From Candidatus Skiveiella danica (GTDB taxonomy: Bacteria; Pseudomonadota; Gammaproteobacteria; Burkholderiales; Burkholderiaceae_C), in assembly GCA_016721925.1 (NCBI GenBank), contig JADKHE010000005.1:62001-126000 (forward strand): 64,000 bases of DNA. The letters are read 5' to 3'. Shown here in pieces: positions 1 to 8,542 of the stretch. The notes beneath the pieces were generated by a model. The model searched no databases. It worked only from the letters and a program-made list of their open reading frames with translations, and was not told where the DNA came from. The translations under genes were made by a program, and so were the position numbers. The stretch's first letter is position 1. Each line of letters opens with the position of its first letter.

Positions 1-438
1 CTGGATGCCGGCGCGCCGAGCTGGGGAGAGTTTCTAGGCTGCCTGGCCTATGCCCTGCCGGCGCTGGAGATCGTCGACAGCGCGATTGCCGACTGGAAGA
101 TCACGCTGGTGGACACGGTTGCCGACAACGCTTCCAGCGGCCTGTATGTGCTGGGCCACCAGCCTGTGGCGATTGGTCAACTGGCCGCTTCGGAGCTGGG
201 CATGCAGTTGGCGCTGAACGGGTCGGTGGTGTCGGTGGGCAGCGGCGCGGCCTGCCTGGGCCATCCCTTGCGGGCGGCATATTGGCTGGCGCGCACGATG
301 GCAGCTCGCGGCCAGCCCCTGCGCGCGGGTGAGGTGATCCTGTCGGGCGCACTGGGGCCGATGGTGCCGGTGGCCGCGGGCAACGTGGTGCAGACCCGAA
401 TCGGTGGCCTCGGCAACTGCAGCGTGCGCTTCGTCTGA
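1..438 (+). CDS. 2-keto-4-pentenoate hydratase (MhpD family), 3' part
   Basis: C-terminal 145 residues of a fumarylacetoacetate-hydrolase-fold hydratase; the start lies left of the window. The family adds water to 2-hydroxypenta-2,4-dienoate (or decarboxylates 4-oxalocrotonate) in the lower meta-cleavage pathway for aromatic compounds. The run ASSGLYVLG, the GxGAACLGHPLRAAYWLA segment and the closing VILSGALGPMVPVAAG stretch match MhpD/XylJ/BphH proteins. The frame is open from base 1 to the TGA at 436-438. No other aromatic-degradation gene is visible downstream, so the exact member (hydratase or oxalocrotonate decarboxylase) cannot be decided. Confidence 0.85.
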   Translation: MDAGAPSWGEFLGCLAYALPALEIVDSAIADWKITLVDTVADNASSGLYVLGHQPVAIGQLAASELGMQLALNGSVVSVGSGAACLGHPLRAAYWLARTMAARGQPLRAGEVILSGALGPMVPVAAGNVVQTRIGGLGNCSVRFV

Positions 439-486
439 TCAGACCGAATGACCGCATCCCCATCATTCGTGCAAAAAGGAGATTCC

Positions 487-2248
487 ATGCCAAGTTCAAG
501 CCCTGAGGCGCCAGAGCTGGCGCTCAACCGACGCGATTTCATGGCGGCGGCCGCCGGCCTTGCCGCGGCCCCCTTCGCGGGTGCAGCGGCAGGGTCCGGC
601 GGCGGACGCGCCGAACATCCTGTTCATCTTGACCGACCAGGAGCGCTTCTTCCGCCCGGGCGAGTTGCCGGCCGGTTTCGAGTTGCCCACGCACGCCAAA
701 CTGATGCGCCGCGGCACCACCTTCGTGAACCACCGCATCGCCTCGTGTGTGTGCACGCCGTCGCGGTCGGTGATCTACACCGGGCGCCACATCCAGCAGA
801 CGCGGATGTTCGACAACACCAACTTCCCGTGGATCGACAGCCTGTCTACCGACGTGCCGACCGTCGGCCACCTGCTGCGGGCGGCCGGCTACACCACGGC
901 CTACAAGGGCAAGTGGCACCTGACGAAGGAGTTCGAGACGGTCAACAAGCTCGGCGCGCCGACGAAGATGTTCACCGAGGAGATGGAGGCCTATGGCTTC
1001 TCCGACTACCACGGTGTCGGTGACATCATTGCCCACGACCGCGGCGGTTACCTGCACGACGGCATCATCGCCTCGATGGGGGTGAGCTGGCTGCGCGGCA
1101 AGGGGCGCGAACTCGCGGCGCAGGGAAAGCCGTGGTTCCTGGCCGTCAACCTGGTGAACCCGCACGATGTCATGTTCTACGACACCGATGCGCCAGGCAT
1201 GCCGGTGCAGAGCAAGCGGGGACTGGTCCCCGTCGCGCGCGATCCGGTCGATCCGCTGTATGCGAAACAATGGCAGTTCAAGCTGCCGCCCAACCATTTT
1301 CAGCCCATCAACGCCGCCGGCCGGGCCACCGGCCCACCATGATTTCCTGCGTTCGCACGATGCGATGGTCGGCGAGATTCCCGACGAGGCGGCGCGCTGG
1401 CGCCGGCGGCACAACTACTACCTGAACTGCCTGCGCGACGCGGACCGCAACATCGCCCTGGTGCTGGCCGAACTGGAAGCCTCCGGCCTGGCCGACCGCA
1501 CGATCATCGTGCTCACCGCCGACCATGGCGACATGGACGGCGCCCACAAACTGCACGCCAAAGGTGCGGTTGCGTACCGCGAGCAGAACAACGTGCCCCT
1601 GGTGGTGGTGCATCCGTCGCACCCCGGGGGCCGGCAGTGCCGCGCGGTGACCTCGCATGTGGACCTGGCGCCGACGCTGCTGGCGCTGACCGGCATCGGA
1701 GAAGCGCGCGCAAAGGCGATCGGCAAGGACCTGCCCGGCAAGGACTTCTCCGAGCTGCTGGCCGCGCCGGACCGGGCCGGCGAAACGTCCGTGCGCGACG
1801 GGGCGCTCTTTTGCTACAACATGCTGGCCTACCTGGACGGCGACTTTCTCTACAAGGCCGTCGAACACCTGAACCGCGGTGGCAAACCCGCAGACATCAA
1901 GACCTCCGGCCTGGCGCCGGACCTCGGCAAGCGTGGGGCGGTGCGCTCGGTCTACGACGGGCGCTACGTCTTCGCCCGCTACTTCTCGCCCAAGCAGCAC
2001 AACCGCCCGACCACGATGGAGGCGCTGCAGCGCCTGAACGATCTGGAGCTCTATGACACGCTGGCCGACCCCACGAGATGAACAACCTGGCGGCCGGTCC
2101 GCAGCGCCGCGTGGACCTGCTGCTGGCCATGAACGCCAAGCTGAACCGCCTGATCGACGCCGAGGTTGGCGAAGACCGCGGCCAGATGCTGCCCGGCGGT
2201 ATCGACGCAGGCTGGGAAGTCTCGCGGGAAACGATGGCCGGCGCCTGA
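487..2248 (+). pseudogene. Tat-exported sulfatase, frame broken three times
   Basis: Arylsulfatase-family hydrolase of sulfate esters, probably periplasmic. The ATG at 487 follows AAGGAG and starts a twin-arginine leader (NRRDF, then an Ala-rich stretch). The body shows PNILFILTDQ, the CTPSR site where Cys becomes formylglycine, GKWHL, and TADHGDMDGAHK. The protein must be read in frame 1 to about 600, frame 2 to about 1335, frame 3 to about 2070, then frame 2 to the TGA at 2246. The last shift fits loss of one C in a CCCC run, since restoring it gives the family-typical ADPHEMNNL. All conserved parts remain, so sequencing indels are as likely as gene decay. The substrate cannot be inferred. 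Confidence 0.85.
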
Positions 2249-2283
2249 GGCGATGCGGCCGCAGGCGGGTGTGCCGGATGGGC

Positions 2284-2607
2284 TCAGTGGGCTCGATGGC
2301 AGCCGCTTGACGCATCCGCCTGGGCAAAAGGCCCGGCGGGTGCCACGGCAGGCTGCTGGTGGTGTTCCAGCGCCGCGATGAGGGTGTCGATCTTTTCCAG
2401 GAACTCGTCGCGGCTGACGCAGGGGTTCTCGGTGAACATCCGCGTGGCCCATTCGGCAATATCGGGCTTGCCGGCCAGGCGCGCCCAATTCCTGACTTCG
2501 CAGTACCCCAGCAGGGCAAGCCGGCCCAGATCGGTGTTCCGACGCGCGTGATGCAGGTCGGCCAGGAGGTCTTCGAGCACCAGTTGAATGGAAGGCGATG
2601 TGTTCAT
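2284..2607 (-). CDS. Hypothetical small soluble protein
   Basis: About 107 residues, not recognised as a named family. The chosen ATG at 2607 gives MNTSPSIQLVLEDLLADLHHARR; an in-frame ATG five codons upstream is possible. The protein is mostly helical and charged with no signal peptide or membrane segment, and ends in a low-complexity tail after HHQQPAVAPAG. It is convergent with the sulfatase, ending 36 bp from it. One conserved-looking core (LGRLALLGYCEVRNWARLAGKPDIAEWA) suggests a real gene, but no function can be given. Confidence 0.6.
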   Translation of the reverse strand: MNTSPSIQLVLEDLLADLHHARRNTDLGRLALLGYCEVRNWARLAGKPDIAEWATRMFTENPCVSRDEFLEKIDTLIAALEHHQQPAVAPAGPFAQADASSGCHRAH

Positions 2608-2663
2608 GTTGCAGTGCAGCATAGAAGTGGCGCCTGACGGTTTTCTGACAGCGCGATCCCCGG

Positions 2664-2724
2664 CAATATTTGGGAAGAATGCTGCCTATCCCAGCGTCGA
2701 TAGGTCATGGTTTGCTATCAATCG
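2664..2724 (-). repeat. Dispersed AT-richer repeat, copy 1
   Basis: Member of the ten-copy family with core GACCATTCGACGCTGGGA; 16 of 18 core bases match, preceded by TTGATAGCAAA and followed by a T/A-rich tail. Intergenic, between the hypothetical gene at 2284 and the DTW gene. Confidence 0.75.
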
Positions 2725-2821
2725 GTGACTTCCGGTGAGGGCTTTGTGACGCCGGAGCCGGCGCCAGGCGCACTCTAGGGAGCTTCGCCTACAGTTGCTG
2801 GATGAATACCGTTTCCTTTGA

Positions 2822-3571
2822 ATGGCGGCCAACGGCATGAAACATGCCGTCGCACGCCTGCGCGCCACGCGGCTGGCGGCCAGTGCCAAGCCGTTTGTGG
2901 CGCGTGGCTCCGGGCCGGGGCGCTGCCCGGGCTGCCGGCTGGCGGCCAGCCACTGCGTGTGCGCGCTGCGCCCGTCGCTGCCGGTGAACGCCGGGGTGTG
3001 CCTGATCATGGGCGACATCGAGGCGCTCAAGCCCAGCAACACCGGCTGGCTGGTGGCTGATGTGGTGCCGGACACCTTTGCCTTCGGCTGGGCCCGCACT
3101 GCCGTGGACCCGGCCCTGCCGGCGCTGCTGGCCGACCCGCAGTGGCAGCCCTGGCTGGTGTTCCCGGCCGAATATGCCGAAGCACGCCGGGTGGTGACGC
3201 AGCTGCCGGCGCCCGAGGCGTCCGCGGCCTGTGGCCGGCGCCCACTGTTCGTCGTGCTCGACGGCACCTGGTCGGAAGCGCGCAAGATGTTTCGCAAGAG
3301 CCCGTATCTGGATGCGCTGCCGGTGCTGAGCCTGCACCTGGCCGAGGCCTCCAGCTACCGGCTGCGCCGCTCGGTGCATGGCCACCACCTGTGCACCGCC
3401 GAGGTTGCCGCCGCCTGTCTGGCGCTGGCCGGCGAAGGCGCCGCCGCCGAGGTGCTGGGGGACTGGCTGGACGTGTTCAGCGCCCACTACCTGAGCGCCA
3501 AGCGCAGCGTGCCGCTGGACCGGGACAGCCCGGCACACCAGCGGCTGCAAGACTTGCCGGCAAGCGGCTGA
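2822..3571 (+). CDS. tapT: tRNA-uridine aminocarboxypropyltransferase, DTW domain
   Basis: DTW-domain protein of the TapT/YfiP type, which transfers the aminocarboxypropyl group of SAM to U47 of tRNAs (acp3U). It shows the N-terminal Cys cluster CPGCRLAASHCVCA, the KPSNTG motif, and the namesake DGTW followed by SEARKMFRKS. Length of 249 residues is normal. Two in-frame ATGs exist, 2822 and 2837; the second (MKHAVARLRA) looks more like family starts, but neither has a clear ribosome site. The 200 bp upstream contains a dispersed repeat. It converges on the dioxygenase gene with a 3 bp gap. Confidence 0.82.
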   Translation: MAANGMKHAVARLRATRLAASAKPFVARGSGPGRCPGCRLAASHCVCALRPSLPVNAGVCLIMGDIEALKPSNTGWLVADVVPDTFAFGWARTAVDPALPALLADPQWQPWLVFPAEYAEARRVVTQLPAPEASAACGRRPLFVVLDGTWSEARKMFRKSPYLDALPVLSLHLAEASSYRLRRSVHGHHLCTAEVAAACLALAGEGAAAEVLGDWLDVFSAHYLSAKRSVPLDRDSPAHQRLQDLPASG

Positions 3572-3574
3572 AGG

Positions 3575-3940
3575 CTAATCCCCGGGCCCGTCCGGCAGCA
3601 CGCTCAGGTCGAGCGGGCGGACGGCGCCCATCCACAGCGCGCGGTCGCGGTGGTCCACCAGCTGGTTGTCGCTGATCGGGTGCACGAACACGACCAGGCC
3701 GTCCCGGTTCATGGCCAGCCAGGGAATCACGTCGCCGAAAACCTCGGGGCTGAACGACAGCTGGCAGCTCCAGTCGGGGTGCGGGCCCACCGGCTTTTCA
3801 TGCACCCGCCCCATCGTCACGCCGAAGCGTGCGGCCGCCTCGGTGCACAAGGCGCGGGCCTGCTCCACGGTGTCCGGGCCAAAGTAGACGTGCGCATGAA
3901 AGCCGCGAATCACTGGCGTCAGGTTGTCAGGGCCGGACAT
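3575..3940 (-). CDS. DOPA 4,5-dioxygenase family protein
   Basis: 121 residues of the small DOPA 4,5-dioxygenase-like family, known from fungal betalain-type ring cleavage and widespread in proteobacteria with unknown natural substrate. The family pattern is clear: IRGFHAHVYF near the N-terminus supplies the first histidines, VGPHPDWSCQLSF in the centre, and NRDGLVVFVHPISDNQLVDHRDRALWMG at the C-terminus. It is followed upstream by the GST gene on the same strand, 18 bp away, so the two may be cotranscribed. Function beyond a metal-dependent dioxygenase fold is inferred. Confidence 0.82.
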   Translation of the reverse strand: MSGPDNLTPVIRGFHAHVYFGPDTVEQARALCTEAAARFGVTMGRVHEKPVGPHPDWSCQLSFSPEVFGDVIPWLAMNRDGLVVFVHPISDNQLVDHRDRALWMGAVRPLDLSVLPDGPGD

Positions 3941-3958
3941 GGTGCCGGGGGCGGGCGC

Positions 3959-4579
3959 TCAGAGCCCGAATTTTGCGTAATACGCGGCCACCGCAGGCAG
4001 GGCGGCGATGCGTTGGGCGTGCGCGTTGAGGGCAGGTGCCACGCGCTCGACCAGGTCGGTGGGAATGTGGTCGAGCCGGCCCGAGTTGAGGCCGCGCACG
4101 TCGACGAACACCTTCAGGTCGGCCACGGTGAGCCGGTTGTCGGCGAAGTACTCGCCGCCATGCGCCAGCAGCTGCTTCTGCAGCCAGGCCAGGTAGACGG
4201 GCATGGAGCCGTTGACCAGCGCCAGGCGCGCCTCTTTTTGTGCCTCGCCGGTCATGCGGAAGGTGGGGCCCATCTTGACGCCAGCGTCTTCCACCACATA
4301 GGCCACCTCGTCGCACAGCAGGGCCTGGAAGGGGTCGGTGGGGTACAGGCCGGTGAGCTTGCCGACATAGCGGTTGATCGCGTCGGACTGCGTGACCAGC
4401 ACGCCGTCCACTTCCAGCGTCGGCACCTGGCCGAAGGGCGTGGAACTGCGGAACGCGCCAAATGCGGCGTAGTCCATGCGATGGTCTTCGAAGGCGACGC
4501 CGCCGATGTGCAGGGCCAGGCGGGCAGGTTCGGCGCGGCCGCCGTGGAAGTCGAAATAGCTCAGTCGAAGTGTGGGCAT
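3959..4579 (-). CDS. Glutathione S-transferase, sigma-like
   Basis: 206-residue cytosolic glutathione transferase. The N-terminal thioredoxin fold has the sigma-class pattern LSYFDFHGGRAEPARLAL with the likely catalytic Tyr, then FGQVPTLEVDG (cis-Pro) and QSDAINRYVGK, which binds the glutathione gamma-glutamyl group. The rest is the all-helical C-terminal domain. The start at 4579 (MPTLRLSYF) is chosen because it begins directly at the fold; upstream codons in this frame are low-quality. It lies directly upstream of the DOPA dioxygenase gene in the same direction. Substrate unknown. Confidence 0.88.
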   Translation of the reverse strand: MPTLRLSYFDFHGGRAEPARLALHIGGVAFEDHRMDYAAFGAFRSSTPFGQVPTLEVDGVLVTQSDAINRYVGKLTGLYPTDPFQALLCDEVAYVVEDAGVKMGPTFRMTGEAQKEARLALVNGSMPVYLAWLQKQLLAHGGEYFADNRLTVADLKVFVDVRGLNSGRLDHIPTDLVERVAPALNAHAQRIAALPAVAAYYAKFGL

Positions 4580-4679
4580 GGGAGGACCTTGGTTGAGGAT
4601 GCGGCCGGGCCGCGGGCGAGGTGTCGCGGATTCTAGGCCGGCCTCGGATTTCCTGCCCGGCGCCCCGTGGCGCCCCGGA

Positions 4680-4928
4680 TCAATGGGTGACGAACTCGTA
4701 GAGCACCTCCTCGGCCTCCACCATGTCCAGGATGTCATTCAGCACGCCTTCGTCCTCCGTGGTGCTCCAGGTCTCTTCGGGGTCCTCGGCGAAGAGGGGT
4801 TCGATGGCCAGATCCAGGTACTGCTGGTTGGGCAGTTTCACGACCAGACCGCCCTCCGACGTTTCGACCAGTTCCCAGTCATCGGGCACGGACATTTCAA
4901 GGCGGATCGTGACGTTGAGTTTCTTCAT
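4680..4928 (-). CDS. Hypothetical 82-residue acidic protein
   Basis: Small acidic protein beginning MKKLNVTIRLEMSVPDDWELVET. It reads like a compact beta-rich domain followed by an acidic helix (EDPEETWSTTEDEGVLNDILDMVEAEEVLYEFVTH). No signal peptide, membrane segment or metal motif. The start at 4928 follows a CAGGAA ribosome-site-like sequence; a longer in-frame version adds an unconvincing 17 residues. Neighbours are the GST gene on the same strand and the divergent M14 peptidase gene. I do not recognise the family. Confidence 0.6.
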   Translation of the reverse strand: MKKLNVTIRLEMSVPDDWELVETSEGGLVVKLPNQQYLDLAIEPLFAEDPEETWSTTEDEGVLNDILDMVEAEEVLYEFVTH

Positions 4929-5083
4929 GGCGGGTTCCTGCGGTAAGCCGTGAGAGGGCGAAAGCTTCGCGAGGGACAAAGTCTAGTCCGATTTGCCGTG
5001 CGCCACCGGCGAGCGCCCTGCGCATAATCCAACGCTGCCACCCCAGCGCCCGCCACCCGAAACAAAGTATCAGACCCCGCACC

Positions 5084-6004
5084 ATGACCGAACCCGCGAC
5101 CCATCCCATCGGCACCCCCGGCCAGCCTTGGGGCGCAACCGAGCGTGCCGAATGGCGCGCCGGCCAGGTGCGCCAGCGCAGCTACGCCGACGATGTGCTG
5201 GCAGCCGTTGAGCGGCTGGCCGGGCGCTTCGACGTCATCCCCTACGGCGAGCTGGCCTATGGCATCGAGCGCTTTCCCCTGCTGGCACTGCGGGCCGGCG
5301 CGTGGCAGGCTGGCCTGCCGGGGGTGCTGGTGACGGGCGGCGTGCACGGCTACGAGACCAGCGGCGTGCACGGCGCGTTGCGTTTTCTCGACCAGCACGC
5401 TGCCACCTATTCCGGGCGCGTCAACCTGCTGGTGGCGCCCTGCGTGAGCCCATGGGCCTACGAGCGCATCCACCGCTGGAACTTCGATGCGGTGGACCCC
5501 AACCGATCCTTTCGCACGCCCAGCCCGGCGCCCGAATCGGCGGCACTGATGGGGCTGGTGGCGCCCTGGCTCGGGCAGTTTGCGGCGCACATCGACCTGC
5601 ATGAGACCACCGACACCGACGAGACGGTATTCCGTCCGGCGCTGGCGGCGCGCGATGGCAAACCCTTCGAGCCCGGCAGCATCCCGGACGGCTTCTACCT
5701 GGTGGACGACACCGAGAACCCGCAACCCGAGTTTCAGCAGGCCATCATCGACGCCGTGGCGCGGGTGACGCACATCGCCCCAGCCGATGAAAAGGGCGAG
5801 ATCATCGGCTGCCCCGAAGTGGCGCGCGGCGTGATCCGCTACCCGCTGAAGGCCTGGGGCCTGTGCGCGAGCCTCACCGGTGCGCGCTACACCACCACCA
5901 CCGAGGTCTACCCCGACAGCCCCCGCGCCACGCCCGAGCAGTGCATCGCCGCGCAGGTGGCGGCGGTGGGTGCAGCGATCGGGTTCGTGCTGGAGCGGGC
6001 ATAG
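5084..6004 (+). CDS. M14-family zinc carboxypeptidase / succinylglutamate desuccinylase-like
   Basis: 306-residue metallopeptidase-fold protein. The zinc-binding HxxE is visible as HGYE at His88/Glu91, the third ligand lies in the HIDLHET segment near residue 169, and a Glu in TTTEVYPD near residue 272 is a candidate general base. The region DPNRSFRTP carries the Arg expected to bind a substrate carboxylate. No signal peptide, so it is probably cytoplasmic and hydrolyses an amide or peptide bond. The methyltransferase gene begins 28 bp downstream and may be cotranscribed. Confidence 0.85.
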   Translation: MTEPATHPIGTPGQPWGATERAEWRAGQVRQRSYADDVLAAVERLAGRFDVIPYGELAYGIERFPLLALRAGAWQAGLPGVLVTGGVHGYETSGVHGALRFLDQHAATYSGRVNLLVAPCVSPWAYERIHRWNFDAVDPNRSFRTPSPAPESAALMGLVAPWLGQFAAHIDLHETTDTDETVFRPALAARDGKPFEPGSIPDGFYLVDDTENPQPEFQQAIIDAVARVTHIAPADEKGEIIGCPEVARGVIRYPLKAWGLCASLTGARYTTTTEVYPDSPRATPEQCIAAQVAAVGAAIGFVLERA

Positions 6005-6032
6005 CCCTCAATCGACCGTTCCGGTGAGCCCC

Positions 6033-6725
6033 ATGTCCAAGAACCCGTCAGCAACCCACACCTCGTCCGCATCCTTCAAAGCCCGCTTCTGGGACCGCTT
6101 TGCCAGCGGCTACGCGGGCGGCACGATCGGCGACTGGGCGGGTTACGAGCGCAGCCTGGTGCGCACACGGGAGCTGCTTGGCCCCGGCGCTTCGGTGCTT
6201 GAAATCGGCTGCGGCACCGGCTCCACGGCGCTTACGCTGTCGCTGTTCACCGGCCCCTACCTGGCCACCGACATTGCGCCGCAGATGATTGCCCTGGCCC
6301 ATCAGCGGCTGGCGCTGAGCCCCCGGCCCGCGCTGCGGTTTCAGGTGGACGATTCCGACGCCACGGCCAGTGACCTGGACGGGCCGTTCGACGCGGTGCT
6401 GGCCTTCAACGTTCTGCACCTGCTCGATGATCTGGACGCCGCCACGGCGCGCTGCGCCCGCGTCCTCAAGCCGGGTGGATGGTTCATCTCCAAGACCCCC
6501 TGCCTGCGGGAGCTGAATCCGCTCATTCCCGGCCTGGCTGTGCCGCTGATGCGCGCCCTGCGCCTGGCGCCGCCGGTGCTGAACCTGGGCGAGGCCGATC
6601 TGGTGGCCGCCTGCAAACGGCAAGGGCTGGAGGTGCTCGGCGTCGAGCGCCATGCCAGCCGGGGGCGCGATGTGCGGCCCTTTGTCGTGGCGCGCAAACC
6701 TGCCGGCGCGGCGACGGGCGCCTGA
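6033..6725 (+). CDS. Class I SAM-dependent methyltransferase
   Basis: 230 residues. SAM-binding motif I is VLEIGCGTGSTAL, followed by the acidic end of strand 2 (YLATDIAPQM) and motif IV FDAVLAFNVLHLLDD. The C-terminal part (NLGEADLVAACKRQGLEVLGVERH) is the usual lid and dimer region of small-molecule methyltransferases. The start at 6033 (MSKNPSATHTSS) is the first ATG after the upstream stop. A hydrophobic stretch PLIPGLAVPLMRALRL may line the substrate pocket. Substrate unknown; close spacing to the M14 gene suggests a two-gene unit. Confidence 0.88.
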   Translation: MSKNPSATHTSSASFKARFWDRFASGYAGGTIGDWAGYERSLVRTRELLGPGASVLEIGCGTGSTALTLSLFTGPYLATDIAPQMIALAHQRLALSPRPALRFQVDDSDATASDLDGPFDAVLAFNVLHLLDDLDAATARCARVLKPGGWFISKTPCLRELNPLIPGLAVPLMRALRLAPPVLNLGEADLVAACKRQGLEVLGVERHASRGRDVRPFVVARKPAGAATGA

Positions 6726-6738
6726 CGCCCGGATTGGC

Positions 6739-7332
6739 TCAGCCGTGCTTGCCCGGCGTCCACCCTGCCGGGCCGATGGCGCGCTCGGCCACCTGGGTGG
6801 CCAGTGGCTCCAGCGTGGTGGCCATGGTGTCGTTCCAGCGGTTGAGGTAGCCGAACAGCGCGATGCTGGCCACGATCTCGACGATCTGCTCGTCGGTGTA
6901 GTGCTGCTTCAGTTCGTCGAAGTCGGCCGCGCCGGCCTCGTTGGGCTGCGCGCCGGCCTTCAGCGCCAGCCGGATCGCGGCGCGCTCGGCGTCGTTGAAG
7001 ACGTCGCTGTTTTCAAAGTCCCATAGCGCCGCGATCTTCTCGTCGGAGGCCTTGTAGATGCTGGCCAGGTTCGTCATGTGCGACTGGCAATACAGGCAGC
7101 CCGCCGCGTAGCTGCAGGCCAGGCTGACCAGCATCTTGGTCTCCTCCGGCACCGTGCCCTCGTACAGCACCGCCTGGTTCAGCGCCATGAAGGCGCGCAC
7201 GATGTTGGGCCTGCGCACCATGGTCATGATGCTGTTCGGCGTGACGCCGCGCGTGCGCCGGTAGTGCTCGAAGCGCTCGCGGATGTCGTTGTCCTTCACC
7301 TCAGCCAGCGGGACGGGGTTCAGATGGGCCAT
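6739..7332 (-). CDS. Carboxymuconolactone decarboxylase / AhpD-like protein
   Basis: 197 residues of the AhpD-like superfamily. The redox-active CxxC with a following His is present as CLYCQSH (Cys79, Cys82, His85), with an upstream Glu in PEETKMLVSLACS. Members with this motif act as peroxide-linked disulfide reductases or unknown redox enzymes rather than as true decarboxylases. C-terminal FGYLNRWNDTMATTLE is typical of the peroxidase-related branch. It converges with the methyltransferase gene (13 bp apart). Electron partner is not evident nearby. Confidence 0.85.
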   Translation of the reverse strand: MAHLNPVPLAEVKDNDIRERFEHYRRTRGVTPNSIMTMVRRPNIVRAFMALNQAVLYEGTVPEETKMLVSLACSYAAGCLYCQSHMTNLASIYKASDEKIAALWDFENSDVFNDAERAAIRLALKAGAQPNEAGAADFDELKQHYTDEQIVEIVASIALFGYLNRWNDTMATTLEPLATQVAERAIGPAGWTPGKHG

Positions 7333-7385
7333 GGGTGCTCCTTGTCTTGCGGGGTGGCAGGGGTTATCAGATTCCGGGCGAAACC

Positions 7386-7694
7386 TCAGGTCTGCAGCGT
7401 GCGCCCAAGGTGGCGCTGCACCGCGTCCACCTTGCTCTGCAGGCGCGATGCGGTGCCGGCGCGGTAATCCATCTTGAGGTTCATGCCGATGCGTTCGCAG
7501 TCAGACTCCAGCGCGTGGAAGCAGTCGCCCACCACCCGCATCACCTCGTCGAAGCTGCCTTCGAGGATGGTGCCCATGGGCGTGAGGCGGTAAGTGACGC
7601 CGCTGCGGTCGATGATGTCGAGGATGCGCGCCACGTAGGCGCTGAGGCCATCGCCGCGGTCGGGCGGGTTCATGGCGAATTCGAGCAGGACCAT
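7386..7694 (-). CDS. Thiamine-binding protein, MTH1187 (UPF0045) family
   Basis: 102-residue ferredoxin-fold protein of the MTH1187/YkoF type, which binds thiamine or related ligands as a small oligomer. Signature segments are MVLLEFAMNPP at the start, ARILDIIDRSGVTYRLTPMGTILEG, and the C-terminal KMDYRAGTASRLQSKV. The ATG at 7694 is preceded by AAGGAG six bases upstream, which rules out the longer open frame reaching 7769. It lies between the AhpD-like gene and the divergent cold-shock fusion gene. Role in thiamine handling is inferred from the family. Confidence 0.85.
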   Translation of the reverse strand: MVLLEFAMNPPDRGDGLSAYVARILDIIDRSGVTYRLTPMGTILEGSFDEVMRVVGDCFHALESDCERIGMNLKMDYRAGTASRLQSKVDAVQRHLGRTLQT

Positions 7695-7810
7695 GCGCAA
7701 CTCCTTGGTGAGCGGGCCGAGTATGCCTTCTGGCACTGAGTGCTTGCCTAGAATCCTCGTCAATAACAACTGCCTGGCACCCGCGTGCGCCTGGCGAACG
7801 GGAGGAATCC

Positions 7811-8413
7811 ATGACCGCGATGCGCTACGAGGGCCGTCTGGCGAAATGGAACGCCGAGCGTGGCTTCGGTTTCATCGCGTCCGCCGACAGCGGCGAAGAC
7901 GTCTTCGTGCACATCTCGGCCTTCCCGCGGGATGGCCGCCAGCCCGCTGTGGACGAATGGCTCAGCTTCGAGGTGGAGCCCGACGGAAAGGGCAAGAAGC
8001 GCGCGGTGCGCGTGACGCGCGCTGGGAACGAGGCAGCAGCCCGTGCCCCATCGTCTAGGCGACCCGCCGTGCGCCTGAGCCGCGCCCCGAAAAGCGCGTC
8101 ACCGATGGGCAAGCTGATCGTCGTGGCTTTGCTGGCGGCAATGGGCTGGTATGGCTACAGCCACTACGGCACCCGCCTGGCCTCCCTCGGTGCGCATGCC
8201 GGAGCACCGCCGATCGATGCGCCCATGCCACTGCGCCTTCTGCCGGGTTCTTCCAAGCTTCCGGTACCGGCAGATTTCAGCTGCGATGGCCGCAGGTACT
8301 GCAGCCAGATGAAGTCGTGCCGGGAGGCCACGCTCTTTCTGCAGAACTGCCCCGGCATGGAGATGGACGGCGATCACGACGGCGTCCCCTGCGAGGAACA
8401 GTGGTGCAAATGA
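7811..8413 (+). CDS. Cold-shock domain, membrane segment and excalibur domain fusion
   Basis: 200 residues with three parts. Residues 1-70 form a cold-shock domain with RNP1-like KWNAERGFGFI and RNP2-like DVFVHISAF. A basic linker leads to one transmembrane segment at about 99-118 (GKLIVVALLAAMGWYGYSHYG). The C-terminus (about 155-200) is an excalibur-type Cys-rich domain ending DGDHDGVPCEEQWC, which resembles a calcium-binding loop. Topology would place the nucleic-acid domain in the cytoplasm and the excalibur domain outside. GGAGG lies just upstream of the ATG at 7811. Function unknown. Confidence 0.85.
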   Translation: MTAMRYEGRLAKWNAERGFGFIASADSGEDVFVHISAFPRDGRQPAVDEWLSFEVEPDGKGKKRAVRVTRAGNEAAARAPSSRRPAVRLSRAPKSASPMGKLIVVALLAAMGWYGYSHYGTRLASLGAHAGAPPIDAPMPLRLLPGSSKLPVPADFSCDGRRYCSQMKSCREATLFLQNCPGMEMDGDHDGVPCEEQWCK

Positions 8414-8542
8414 ACGCGGGTATTTCGGGTTCCATGGATCCCGGGTTCGTTGGAGCCTGACCCGGAGTATTCGCTTTGAACATAGGCCACTTGAGGATGG
8501 GTGCCAGCCGTGCGTCAGCCAGCTTCCTAGAATCCCCGCACG

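Noticed and set aside
487..2248. Sulfatase as two or three separate short genes
   Set aside because: The pieces join into one complete sulfatase with each motif in order once single-base shifts are allowed; the inner pieces lack ribosome sites.
8441..8465. CCGGGT/ACCCGG hairpin as a terminator after the cold-shock fusion gene
   Set aside because: It has no T run on either side and a 13-base loop, so it is too weak to call.
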